NCBI GenBank assembly: GCA_032622095.1
Contig: CP136064.1
Coordinates: forward strand, 278,465,614-278,529,613
Reading direction: 5' to 3'
DNA length: 64,000 bases
DNA from: Siphonodentalium dalli
Lineage: Eukaryota > Mollusca > Scaphopoda > Gadilida > Siphonodentaliidae
The position numbers and the translations under genes were made by a program. Below are positions 32,633 to 46,180 of this stretch, piece after piece. Each line of letters begins with the position of its first letter. Within the stretch, counting starts at the first letter, position 1. The notes beneath the pieces are model-generated. The model was not told the DNA's origin and did not search any database. It was given only the letters and a program-made list of their open reading frames with translations.

Positions 32633-35600
32633 CAATAATGTACATGAACGCACAGGCTCCTCGCACCCCAATACTGTACATGGACACACAGGCTCCTGGC
32701 ACCCCAATAATGTACATGGATACACAGGCTCCTGGCACCCCAATAATGTACATGGACACACAGGCTCCTGCATATATGGCACCACAATACTGTACATGGC
32801 CACACAGGCTCCTGGTACCCCAATACTGTACATGGACACACAGACTCCTGGTACCCCCAATACTGTACATGGACACACAGGCTCCTGGTACCCCAATACT
32901 GTACATGGACACACAGGCTCCTGGTACCCCAATACTGTACATGGACACACATGCTCCTGGTACCCCAATACTGTACATGGACACACAGACTCCTGGTACC
33001 CCAATACTGTACATGGACACACAGGCTCCTGACACCCCAATAATGTACATGGACACACAGGCTCCTGGTACCCCAATAATGTACATGGACACACAGGCTC
33101 CTGACACCCCGATACTGTACATGGACACACAGGCTCCTGACACCCCGATACTGTACATGGACACATAGGCTCCTGGTACCCCAATACTGTACATGGACAC
33201 ACAGGCTCCTGATACCCCAATACTGTACATGAACACACAGGCTCCTGGTACCCCAATACTGTACATGGACGCACAGGCTCCTGGCACCCCAATAATTTAC
33301 ATGGACACACAGGCTCCTGGCACCCCGATACTGTACATGGACACACAGGCTCCTGGTACCCCAATACTGTACATGGACGCACAGGCTCCTGACACCCCAA
33401 TACTGTACATGGACACACAGGCTCCTGGCACCCCGATACTGTACATGGACACACAGGCTCCTGACACCCCAATAATGTACATGGACACACAGGCTCCTGA
33501 CACCCCGATACTGTACATGGACACACAGGCTCCTGACACCCCGATACTGTACATGGACACACAGGCTCCTGATACCCCAATACTGTACATGGACACACAG
33601 GCTCCTGACACCCCGATACTGTACATGGACACACAGGCTCCTGATACCCCAATACTGTACATGGACACACAGGCTCCTGGTACCCCGATACTGTACATGG
33701 ACACACAGGCTCCTGACACCCCGATACTGTACATGGACACACAGGCTCCTGACACCCCGATACTGTACATGGACACACAGGCTCCTGATACCCCAATAAT
33801 GTACATGGACACACAGGCTCCTGATACCCCAATACTGTACATGGACACACAGGCTCCTGGCACCCCAATACTGTACATGGACACACAGGCTCCTGACACC
33901 CCGATACTGTACATGGACACACAGACTCCTGGTACCCCAATACTGTACATGGACACATAGGCTCCTGACACCCCAATAATGTACATGGACACACAGGCTC
34001 CTGATACCCCAATACTGTACATGGACGCACAGGCTCCTGGTACCCCGATACTGTACATGGACACACAGGCTCCTGATACCCCGATACTGTACATGGACAC
34101 ACAGACACCTGGCACCCCAATACTGTACATGGACACACAGGCTCCTGACACCCCGATACTGTACATGGACACACAGGCTCCTGATACCCCAATACTGTAC
34201 ATGGACACACAAGCTCCTGACTCCCCAATACTGTACATGGACACACAGGCTCCTGACACCCCGATACTGTACATGGACACACAAGCTCCTGATACCCCAA
34301 TACTGTACATGGACACACAGGCTCCTGGTACCCCGATACTGTACATGGACACACAGGCTCCTGACACCCCGATACTGTACATGGACACACAGGCTCCTGA
34401 CACCCCAATAATGTACATGGACACACAGGCTCCTGACACCCCAATCATGTACATGGACGCACAGGCTCCTGATACCCCAATACTGTACATGGACACACAG
34501 GCTCCTGACACCCCAATAATGTACATGGACGCACAGGCTCCTGACACCCCAATACTGTACATGGACACGCAGGCTCCTGGCACCCCGATACTGTACATGG
34601 ACGCACAGGCTCCTGACACCCCGATACTGCACATGGACGCACAGGCTCCTGATACCCCAATACTGTACATGGACACACAGGCTCCTGATACCCCAATACT
34701 GTACATGGACACACAGACTCCTGGTACCCCAATACTGTACATGGATACACAGGCTCCTGGTACCCCAATAATGTACATGGACACACAGGCTCCTGATACC
34801 CCAATACTGTACATGGACACACAGGCTCCTGACACCCCGATACTGTACATGGACACACAGGCTCCTGACACCCCAATAATGTACATGGACACACAGGCTC
34901 CTGGCACCCCGATACTGTACATGGACACACATGCTCCTGACACCCCAATACTGTACATGGACACACAAGCTCCTGACACCCCAATACTGTACATGGACAC
35001 ACAGGCTTCTGGCACCCCGATACTGTACATGGACACACAGAATCCTGGTACCCCAATACTGTACATGGACACACAGGCTCCTGGCACCCCAATACTGTAC
35101 ATGGACACACAGGCTCCTGACACCCCAATAATGTACATGGACACACAGGCTCCTGGCACACCAATACTGTACATGGACACACAGGCTCCTGGCACCCCAA
35201 TACTGTACATGGACACACAGGCTCCTGACACCCCAATACTGTACATGGACACACAGGCTCCTGGTACCCCAATACTGTACATGGACACACAGGCTCCTGG
35301 CACCCCAATACTGTACATGGACGCACAGGCTCCTGGTACCCCAATAATGTACATGGACACACAGGCTCCTGACACCCCAATAATGTACATGGACACACAG
35401 GCTCCTGGCACCCCAATAATGTACATGGACACACAGGCTCCTGGCACCCCAATACTGTACATGGACACACAGGCTCCTGACACCCCAATACTGTACATGG
35501 ACGCACATGCTCCTGGCACCCCAATACTGTACATGGACACACAGGCTCCTGGTACCCCAATACTGTACATGGACACACAGGCTCCTGGTACCCCAATACT

Positions 35601-38600
35601 GTACATGGACACACATGCTCCTGACACCCCGATACTGTACATGGACGCACAGGCTCCTGGTACCCCCAATACTGTACATGGACACACAGGCTCCTGGTAC
35701 CCCCAATACTGTACATGGACACACAGGCTCCTGGCACCCCAATACTGTACATGGACACACAGGCTCCTGGTACCCCCAATACTGTACATGGACACACAGG
35801 CTCCTGGTACCCCAATACTGTACATGGACACACATGCTCCTGACACCCCGATACTGTACATGGACGCACAGGCTCCTGGTACCCCAATACTGTACATGGA
35901 CGCACAGGCTCCTGGCACCCCGATACTGTACATGGACGCACAGGCTCCTGGCACCCCGATACTGTACATGGACACACAGGCTCCTGACACCCCAATAATG
36001 TACATGGACACACAGGCTCCTGATACCCCAATACTGTACATGGACGCACAGGCTCCTGGTACCCCGATACTGTACATGGACACACAGGCTCCTGATACCC
36101 CAATACTGTACATGGACACACAGACTCCTGGCACCCCAATACTGTACATAGACACACAGGCTCCTGACACCCCGATACTGTACATGGACACACAGGCTCC
36201 TGATACCCCAATACTGTACATGGACACACAGGCTCCTGACTCCCCAATACTGTACATGGACACACAGGCTCCTGACACCCCGATACTGTACATGGACACA
36301 CAAGCTCCTGATACCCCAATACTGTACATGGACACACAGGCTCCTGGTACCCCGATACTGTACATGGACACACAGGCTCCTGACACCCCGATACTGTACA
36401 TGGACACACAGGCTCCTGACACCCCAATAATGTACATGGACACACAGGCTCCTGACACCCCAATCATGTACATGGACGCACAGGCTCCTGATACCCCAAT
36501 ACTGTACATGGACACACAGGCTCCTGACACCCCAATAATGTACATGGACGCACAGGCTCCTGACACCCCAATACTGTACATGGACACACAGGCTCCTGGC
36601 ACCCCGATACTGTACATGGACGCACAGGCTCCTGACACCCCGATACTGTACATGGACGCACAGGCTCCTGATACCCCAATACTGTACATGGACACACAGG
36701 CTCCTGATACCCCAATACTGTACATGGACACACAGACTCCTGGTACCCCAATACTGTACATGGACACACAGGCTCCTGGTACCCCAATAATGTACATGGA
36801 CACACAGGCTCCTGATACCCCAATACTGTACATGGACACACAGGCTCCTGACACCCCGATACTGTACATGGACACACAGGCTCCTGACACCCCAATAATG
36901 TACATGGACACACAGGCTCCTGGCACCCCGATACTGTACATGGACACACATGCTCCTGACACCCCAATACTGTACATGGACACACAGGCTCCTGACACCC
37001 CAATACTGTACATGGACACACAGGCTTCTGGCACCCCGATACTGTACATGGACACACAGAATCCTGGTACCCCAATACTGTACATGGACACACAGGTTCC
37101 TGGCACCCCAATACTGTACATGGACACACAGGCTCCTGACACCCCAATAATGTACATGGACACACAGGCTCCTGGCACACCAATACTGTACATGGACACA
37201 CAGGCTCCTGGCACCCCAATACTGTACATGGACACACAGGCTCCTGACACCCCAATACTGTACATGGACACACAGGCTCCTGGTACCCCAATACTGTACA
37301 TGGACACACAGGCTCCTGGCACCCCAATACTGTACATGGACGCACAGGCTCCTGGTACCCCAATAATGTACATGGACACACAGGCTCCTGACACCCCAAT
37401 AATGTACATGGACACACAGGCTCCTGGCACCCCAATAATGTACATGGACACACAGGCTCCTGGCACCCCAATACTGTACATGGACACACAGGCTCCTGAC
37501 ACCCCAATACTGTACATGGACGCACATGCTCCTGGCACCCCAATACTGTACATGGACACACAGGCTCCTGGTACCCCAATACTGTACATGGACACACAGG
37601 CTCCTGGTACCCCAATACTGTACATGGACACACATGCTCCTGACACCCCGATACTGTACATGGACGCACAGGCTCCTGGTACCCCAATACTGTACATGGA
37701 CACACAGGCTCCTGGTACCCCAATACTGTACATGGACACACAGGCTCCTGGCACCCCAATACTGTACATGGACACACAGGCTCCTGGTACCCCAATACTG
37801 TACATGGACACACAGGCTCCTGGTACCCCAATACTGTACATGGACACACATGCTCCTGACACCCCGATACTGTACATGGACGCACAGGCTCCTGGTACCC
37901 CAATACTGTACATGGACGCACAGGCTCCTGGCACCCCGATACTGTACATGGACGCACAGGCTCCTGGCACCCCGATACTGTACATGGACACACAGGCTCC
38001 TGGCACCCCAATACTGTACATGGACACACAGGCTCCTGACACCCCAATAATGTACATGGACACACAGGCTCCTGATACCCCAATAATGTACGTGGACACA
38101 CAGGCTCCCGGCACCCCGATACTGTACATGGACACACAGACTCCTGATACCCCAATACTGTACATGGACACACAGGCTCCTGACACCCAAATACTGTACA
38201 TGGACACACAGGCTCCTGGCACCCCAATACTGTACATGGACACACAGGCTCCTGACACCCCAATAATGTACATGGACACACAGGCTCCTGATACCCCAAT
38301 AATGTACATGGACACACAGGCTCCTGACACCCAAATACTGTACATGGACACACAGGCTCCTGACACCCCAATAATGTACATGGACACACAGGCTCCTGAT
38401 ACCCCAATACTGTACATGTACACACAGGCTCCTGGCACCCCAATACTGTACATGGACGCATAGGCTCCTGGTACCCCAATAATGTACATGGACACACAGG
38501 CTCCTGGCACCCCAATACTGTACATGGACACACAGGCTCCTGACACCCCAATAATGTACATGGACACACAGGCTCCTGGCACCCCAATACTGTACATGGA

Positions 38601-40416
38601 CACACAGGCTCCTGGCACCCCAATACTGTACATGGACACACAGGCTCCTGATACCCCAATAACGTACATGGACACACAGGCTCCTGACACCCCAATACTG
38701 TACATGGACACACAGGCTCCCGGCACCCCAATACTGTACATGGACACACAGGCTCCTGACACCCAAATACTGTACATGGACACACAGGCTCCTGACACCC
38801 AAATACTGTACATGGACACACAGGCTCCTGGTACCCCAATTCTGTACATGGACACACAGGCTCCTGGCACCACAATACTGTACATGGATACACAGGCTCC
38901 TGGCACCCCAATACTGTACATGGACACACAGGCTCCTGACACCCCAATACTGTACATGGACACACATGCTCCTGATACCCCAATACTGTACATGGACACA
39001 CAGGCTCCTGGTACCCCAATACTGTACATGGACACACAGGCTCCTGGCACCCCAATAATGTACATGGACACACAGGCTCCTGATACCCCAATAATGTACA
39101 TGGACACACAGGCTCCTGGCACCCCAATACTGTACATGGACGCATAGGCTCCTGGTACCCCAATACTGTACATGGACACATAGGCTCCTGACACCCCAAT
39201 ACTGTACATGGACACACAGGCTCCTGACACCCCAATACTGTACATGGACACACAGGCTCCTGGTACCCCAATACTGTACATGGACACATAGGCTCCTGAC
39301 ACCCCAATACTGTACATGGACTCATAGGCTCCTGGTACCCCAATACTGTACATGGACACACAGGCTCCTGATACCCCAATACTGTACATGGACACACAGG
39401 CTCCTGACACCCCAATAATGTACATGGACACACAGGCTCCTGGTACCCCAATACTGTACATGGACACACAGGCTCCTGGCACCCCAATAATGTACATGGA
39501 CACACAGGCTCCCGACACCCCAATAATGTACATGGACACACAGGCTCCTGGCACCCCAATACTGTACATGGACACACAGGCTCCTGATACCCCAATACTG
39601 TACATGGACTCATAGGCTCCTTGTACCCCAATACTGTACATGGACACACAGGCTCCTGATACCCCAATACTGTACATGGACACACAGGCTCCTGACACCC
39701 CAATAATGTACATGGACACACAGGCTCCTGGTACCCCAATACTGTACATGGACACACAGGCTCCTGGCACCCCAATACTGTACATGGACACACAGGCTCC
39801 TGACACCCCAATAATGTACATGGACACACAGGCTCCTGGTACCCCAATACTGTACATGGACACACAGGCTCCTGACACCCCAATAATGTACATGGACACA
39901 CAGGCTCCTGGTACCCCAATACTGTACATGGACACACAGGCTCCTGACACCCCAATAATGTACATGGACACACAGGCTCCTGACACCCCAATAATGTACA
40001 TGGACACACAGGCTCCTGATACCCCAATACTGTACATGGACACACAGGCTCCTGACACCCCAATAATGTACATGGACACACAGGCTCCTGGTACCCCAAT
40101 ACTGTACATGGACACACAGGCTCCTGGCACCCCAATACTGTACATGGACACACAGGCTCCTGGCACCCCAATACTGTACATGGACACACAGGCTCCTGAC
40201 ACCCCAATAATGTACATGGACACACAGGCTCCTGGTACCCCAATACTGTACATGGACACACAGGCTCCTGGCACCCCAATACTGTACATGGACACACAGG
40301 CTCCTGACACCCCAATCATGTACATGGACACACAGGCTCCTGGCACCCCGATACTGTACATGGACACACAGGCTCCCGGCACCCCAATAATGTACATGGA
40401 CACACAGGCTCCTGGG
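32633..40416. repeat. 7.8-kb minisatellite, about 216 copies of a 36-bp unit
   Basis: The unit is tacatggacacacaggctcc followed by tgRYaccccRatamtg. Most variation is at five sites: the RY pair (four combinations common), A/G in ccca/cccg, C/A in ctg/atg, and A/G in acaca/gcaca. Since 36 is a multiple of three and few units contain stops, frames stay open for up to 2389 codons on both strands. The changes are not biased to synonymous sites in any frame, and stops (acatag) interrupt the plus frame repeatedly, so I treat it as noncoding. Edge units (32640-32800) are the most diverged; one has an 8-bp insertion near 32775. Confidence 0.96.
33961..37998. repeat. higher-order duplication in the minisatellite (56 units)
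   Basis: About 33961-35979 is repeated as about 35980-37998. Unit-by-unit variants agree in order at an offset of 2019 bp, which is 56 x 36 plus 3. The three extra bases are single C insertions (taccccc) near 35661, 35701 and 35771, present only in the first copy. A few single differences (for example tgcacatgg at 34629, tacatagac at 36147) separate the copies. Confidence 0.9.
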
Positions 40417-40486
40417 GAAATACTAAAAATACCAATATAGACTATACCATACTCATATATGCTCATACGTAAACCAGCTATAGGAT

Positions 40487-40870
40487 ATTGGGTTGGTGGT
40501 AATTATTTTAGGTGGAATCTTAATTATTTGTCAACGGCCACCGAACAATGGCGTCTATTTCATGACATCGGACAGGAAATACGATTTTGGGTATTATGCC
40601 ACTCTGGGTAAAGTGGTAAAGTTTTTGAGTGGAATCTTCATGCAGTATTCGCCAACGGTCACTCTACAATGTCGTTTATTTCGTGAAAATTCGATTTTTG
40701 GGCATTATGTCACTTTGGGCGGTCGGGTATGGAAACTTAATGGGTTGGGTGGTACATTTTTAGGTGGAATTTTAATTATTCGTCAACGGCCACCCAACAA
40801 TGGCGTTTCGTGAAAATCGGACGGAAAATGCGATGTTGGGAATTTTGCCAAGGGTATGGAAACCCAGTAG
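40487..40870. repeat. degenerate tandem repeat, about 127-bp unit, 3 copies
   Basis: gggttggtggtaattatttt, taggtggaatcttaattatt and tcaacggccacc.aacaatgg phrases recur near 40486, 40610 (diverged) and 40740. No coding role is seen. Confidence 0.75.
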
Positions 40871-41096
40871 GTTAGGTCCTGTTTTCATATAACCTCTTAA
40901 GTATACACATTGTGAAGGAATTTCTTAAAGTTGGACTAAAAGTGAGTTTTAAAACATTTTCGTGTTTCTACCGAGCTGCAGCTGTAGAGACCAAAATATA
41001 ATTATCTGAAAATGCTGGAGAAAATCGTTTCTTATGTTGTGTTTTTTTATGATCAGTATATATCCAAGTAAGATGACGGCAAATATCTAAGTTCGA
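40871..41096. other. intergenic, nothing recognised
   Basis: Short AT-rich interval with no repeat or gene signal. Confidence 0.4.
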
Positions 41097-41340
41097 TTAA
41101 AGGTACTAATTCCGTTCAGACGCTCCTAAATTACCATTTCTTTGGCTTCGGAGGTACAACTATTTGATTCGAGTCAAGGAACGTGCCCACCCATCAAAGC
41201 TCAGAGTGATCAAATATCGATTTCTGAAGTTTGTTATTTCTCGAGATGTGTAATAATATGTGGTCCAGAAACACGTGGTCTCGGACAAAATTGCGGATGA
41301 AGATGGATAACTCTAAAATCAAGTGGTAATACGGTCAAGT
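41097..41340. mobile_element. left-arm fragment of TTAAAGGTACTC MITE
   Basis: Begins ttaaaggtactaattccg and keeps ccatttctttggcttcgg and gattcgagtcaaggaac, homologous to 9465-9700. No right arm is present before unrelated sequence. Confidence 0.75.
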
Positions 41341-41614
41341 TTCATGATACTTTAGTGAAAATACGGCCATATTTTGTTGAACAAAATGCTGATAAATAAC
41401 AAGTTTTGGGGTGATACCATATTTGACAGTGGTTAGCATTATTTTGTTGCAATAAATCGATTCTGATAACTAAAGCGTATTTTGAAGAAATGTTGTTGTT
41501 GTTGTATCTTGATGGTATGCGGACCGTTTTTCGGCGATGTCACTAGAACGATATATTCATCCAGTTGGCATAGGGCCTGAAAACTAACTTATTAAGTTTC
41601 ACGCACCCGAATAA

Positions 41615-42011
41615 GTACATAATATTAATAACAATCTATTGACATCAAATATGATTAATCTACTACAATTCATCACCATTTGGAACGTCTGTGTCTCAGA
41701 AGGTGCACACAGCGTAATAGAAAAGAGCTGGAATAATAGAAACCCGCCCCCCCCGACTCGCTCCCCGAATGCAACATAAATCATACTAAGATATAGAGTT
41801 ATTCCCCTTCCATTGAAAATAATAGACTTTGCAGTAAAGTCCAGATGAAACTTAAGCACAGAAAACACGTCGGTACCTCAACAAAAACAACATGTTCACA
41901 GTTTATTGCACCGGATAAGTTGATAATACAATGTTTCCTCTTTCAAATGGTATATATGGCATATATTTTATATATGTGATCTGGGGGTTCTAAAATTAAG
42001 TGGGCCTTTAA
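41615..42011. mobile_element. MITE with TTAAAGGCCC end (left end degraded)
   Basis: Shares ttcatcaccatttggaacgt, attccccttccattgaaaat, acaaaaacaacatgttcaca and the right end ttaagtgggcctttaa with the copy at 10040-10511. It contains a C run near 41746. Confidence 0.8.
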
Positions 42012-42314
42012 CTATATATGGCTATTGGAACAAAGAGCAGTCGATGCTAATTTATAATTTATATTATTTGTCTTCTGGAGAACTCAAACACAAGATAAAT
42101 ACCAGTTAGTAAATATATGCGGACAATAATAGACTTCGTTCAATATATACCGGCGACACTATGTCACACTTGCTTCCCAGAACGACCCCTTATCATCAAT
42201 AATTACGAAGGTAACATCCATGACTTAATCCTTCATGCTCCCCAAACTGCATGAAGCCTGATCATGTCATGAAGCTCCACTCCAGCTACAAGCATAGCTA
42301 TATAGTAGAGATTC
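42012..42314. other. intergenic, nothing recognised
   Basis: Unique AT-rich sequence; no gene or repeat is recognised. Confidence 0.4.
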
Positions 42315-43165
42315 ATGACATAATTTACATGATGCCTGAATCTGTTAGATTTTGCTGCTCTTTATTGCTGTCAAACACCGTGACATGATTTACATGATGC
42401 CTGAATCTGTTATATATTGCTGCTCTTTATTGCTGTCAAACACCGTGACATGATTTACATGATGCCTGAATCTGTTATATATTGCTGCTCTTTATTGCTG
42501 TCAAACACCGTGACATGATCCTGAATCTGTTATATATTGCTGCACTTTATTGCTGTCAAACACCGTGACATGATTTACATGATGCCTGAATCTGTTATAT
42601 ATTGCTGCTCTTTATTGCTGTCAAACACCGTGACATGATCCTGAATCTGTTATATATTGCTGCTCTTTATTGCTGTCAAACACCGTGACATGATTCACAT
42701 GATGCCTGAATCTGTTATATATTGCTGCTCTTTATTGCTGTCAAACACCGTGACATGATTTACATGATGCCTGAATCTGTTATATATTGCTGCTCTTTAT
42801 TGCTGTCAAACACCGTGACATGATCCTGAATCTGTTATATATTGCTGCTCTTTATTGCTGTCAAACACCGTGACATGATCTACATGATGCCTGAATCTGT
42901 TATATATTGCTGCTCTTTATTGCTGTCAAACACCGTGACATGATCCTGAATCTGTTATATATTGCTGCTCTTTATTGCTGTCAAACACCGTGACATGATC
43001 TACATGATGCCTGAATCTGTTATATATTGCTGCTCTTTATTGCTGTCAAACACCGTGACATGATCCTGAATCTGTTATATATTGCTGCTCTTTATTGCTG
43101 TCAAACACCGTGACATGATCTACATGATGCCCGAATCTGTTAGATTTTGCTGCTCTTTATTGCGG
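42315..43165. repeat. tandem array, 65-bp and 55-bp units, 14 copies
   Basis: The unit is tgacatgatttacatgatgc followed by ctgaatctgttatatattgc and tgctctttattgctgtcaaa. In alternating units the 10 bp ttacatgatg is missing, so the 65/55 pair acts as a 120-bp higher-order unit from about 42500 onward. The first and last units share the variant gttagattttgctg. Confidence 0.95.
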
Positions 43166-43830
43166 TGAATCCATCATTTATTACTTATTAAATAAATAAT
43201 TAATGCAAATTTTTATCTCACCACAATCAGTAATCATTCAATCAACTTTGATGCAATCCATGGTAAGACCAATTTATCAATTCAATTTATCAATTCCGTC
43301 ATTCGCAATCATGGTTGTGACTATAGAGGGTGCCCATTTGAGGGAGGGGGTTGACCTTGAAATTTCCAACTGCACCCCCACATATAACTAATGGTAACTA
43401 TGATATATGGGAGGTAACTCTATACCCCCACATAACCCTTGAACACAATGTTTGCAGACTTTCCAACTGATACCTCAAGCTTTCCAACTTTAGGAAATTT
43501 CCAATCCCCCTAATATTGGAAAATTACATTGTATGTTCGATTATTTTAGCCTAAAATATGATTTTCAGAATATATTTCAATGATTTGACCTTTTCCAATG
43601 TTTACGTCAAGTTGAACTTAATAGTTAATAGTTTCTTAGGAAATGGTTCGTCTATCTAGATAAAGGGATTATAATAATGAGTTTGTTGAACTTATTATTT
43701 GAACATTTCTTAAGGGCAGTACTCGCCTATAAGTATATTAAAGGCTAATGTGGTTAATGAGTCTTTGACCGTTGAACATTTCCAATGGGAATGGCTGTCG
43801 ATCTAGATAAAGGGATTATATGATAACGAG
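43166..43830. other. intergenic with inverted copy of the 13.2-kb repeat
   Basis: 43350-43510 carries ttgaaatttccaactgcacc, tttgcagactttccaactga and tcaagctttccaactt, the reverse complement of 13240-13345. The rest is AT-rich, with ctagataaagggattata repeated near 43655 and 43803. Confidence 0.65.
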
Positions 43831-46160
43831 TTTAACCCTTTCTATACTAAAGTTTCATTGATGAGTAGATATCCCATAGTAAATGTTCAGATATTAAGTT
43901 AACCCTTTCTATATTAAGCCATCATTGGTGAGTAATTATCCCACAGTAAATGTTCAGATAATAAGTTTACCCTTTCTATACTAACTACTCATTAATGAGT
44001 AGTTATCCCATAGGAAATGTTTAGATAATAAGTTTAACCCTTTCTATACTAAAGCATCATTGATGAGTAGTTATCCCATTGGAAATGTTCAGATAATAAG
44101 TTAACCCTTTCCATACTAAATCATCATTAATGAGTAGTGATCCGATAGGAAATGTTCAGATAATAAGTTTACCCCTTTCTATACTAAATATAATCATTAG
44201 TGAATAGTTATCCCATAGGAAATGGTCCGATATAAGTTCACCCTTTCTATAATAAATCACCATTAATGAGTAGTTATCCCATAAAAAATGTTCAGATAAT
44301 AAGTTTAACCCTTCCTATACTAAATCATCATTAATGAGTAGTTATCCCATAAGAACTGTTCAGATAATAAGTTTAACCCTTTCTACACTAAATCATCAAC
44401 GATGAATAGTTATCCCATAAGAAATGTTCAGATAATAAGTTTAACCCTTTATATACTAAAGTACCATTGATGAGTAGTTATCCCATACGAAATGTTCAGA
44501 TAATAAGTTTAACCCTTTCTATACTAAATCATCAATAATGAGTAGTTATCCCATAAGAAATGTTCAGATAATAAGTTTAACCCTTTCTATACTAAATCAT
44601 CATTAATGAATAGTTATCCCATAAGAAATGTTCAGATAATAAGTTTAACCCTTTCTATACTAAATCATCAATGATGAGTAGTTATCCCATAAGAAATGTT
44701 CAGATAATAAGTTTAACCCTTCCTATACTAAATCATCATTAATGAGTAGTTATCCATAGGAAATGTTCAGATATAAGTTAACCCTTTCTATACTAAAGCA
44801 TCATTGATGAGTAGTTATCGCGTAGGAAATGTTCAGATAATAAGTTTAACCCTTTCTATACTAAAGTATCATTGATGAGTAGTTATCCCATAGGAAATGT
44901 TCTGATAATAAGTTTAACCCTTTCTATACCAAAGCATCGTTAATGAGTAGTGATCAATGAGTAGTGATCCAATAGGAAATGTTCAGATAATAAGTTTAAC
45001 CCTTTCTATACTAAAGCATCATTGGTGAGTAGTTATCCCATAGGAAATGTTCTGATAATAAGTTTAACCCTTTCTATACCAAAGCATCGTTAATGAGTAG
45101 TGATCCAATATGAAATGTTCAGATAATAAGTTTAACCCTTTCTATACTAAATCATCATTAATGAATAGTTATCCCATAAGAAATGTTCAGATAATAAGTT
45201 TAACCCTTTCTATACTAAATCATCAATGATGAGTAGTTATCCCATAAGAAATGTTCAGATAATAAGTTTAACCCTTCCTATACTAAATCATCATTAATGA
45301 GTAGTTATCCATAGGAAAGGTTCAGATATAAGTTAACCCTTTCTATACTAAAGCATCATTGATGAGTAGTTATCGCGTAGGAAATGTTCAGATAATAAGT
45401 TTAACCCTTTCTATACTAAAGTATCATTGATGAGTAGTTATCCCATAGGAAATGTTCAGATAATAAGTTTAACCCTTTCTATACTAATCATTTATGAGTA
45501 GTTATCCCATAAGAAATGTTCAGATAATAAGTTTAACCCTTCCTATACTAAATCATCATTGATGAATAGTTATCCATTAGGAAATGTTCAGATAATAAGT
45601 TTAACCCTTCTATACTAAAGCTTCATTGGTGAGTAGTTATCCCATAAGAAATGTTCAGATAATAAGTTAAACCTTCCTATATTAAATAATCATTAATGAG
45701 TAGTTATCCCATTCCCATATGCAATGTTCAGATAATAAGTTAATCCTTCCTATACTAAATAATCCGTTGTGAATAGTTATCCTATATGCAATGTTCAGAT
45801 AATACGTTAACCCTTCCTATACTAAATAATCATTAATGAGTAGTTATCCCATTCCCATATGCAATGTTCAGATAATAAGTTAATCCTTCCTATACTAAAT
45901 AATCCGTTGTGAATAGTTATCCTATATGCAATGTTCAGATAATACGTTAACCCTTCCTATACTAAATAATCATTAATGAGTAGTTATCCCATTCCCATAT
46001 GCAATGTTCAGATAATAAGTTAATCCTTCCTATACTAAATAATCCGTTGTGAATAGTTATCCTATATGCAATGTTCAGATAATACGTTAACCCTTCTTGT
46101 ACTAAATAATCATAAATGAGTATAGTTATTCCATAGGAAATGTTCTGATAGTAAGTTCAA
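43831..46160. repeat. 68-bp tandem array, about 34 copies
   Basis: The unit is tttaaccctttctatactaa followed by atcatcattaatgagtagtt, atcccataggaaatgttcag and ataataag. Two higher-order patterns are visible: a block of about 555 bp repeated (landmark tatcgcgtagg at 44816 and 45371), and a 140-bp two-unit block repeated three times at the distal end (landmark attcccatatgcaatg at 45711, 45851 and 45991). Confidence 0.95.
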
Positions 46161-46180
46161 CAACCAATATATATATAAGT

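Noticed and set aside
32354-40466. Open frames of 672 to 2389 codons on both strands that look like giant repeat proteins
   Set aside because: They come from a 36-bp unit that lacks stops in most frames. The plus frame is interrupted by several TAG codons and some minus frames run into unique flanks without splice or start context. Variation shows no codon-position bias in any frame.
42315-46160. Direct-repeat arrays that could suggest CRISPR
   Set aside because: The units are contiguous with no unique spacers, and the context is eukaryotic; these are ordinary tandem repeats.
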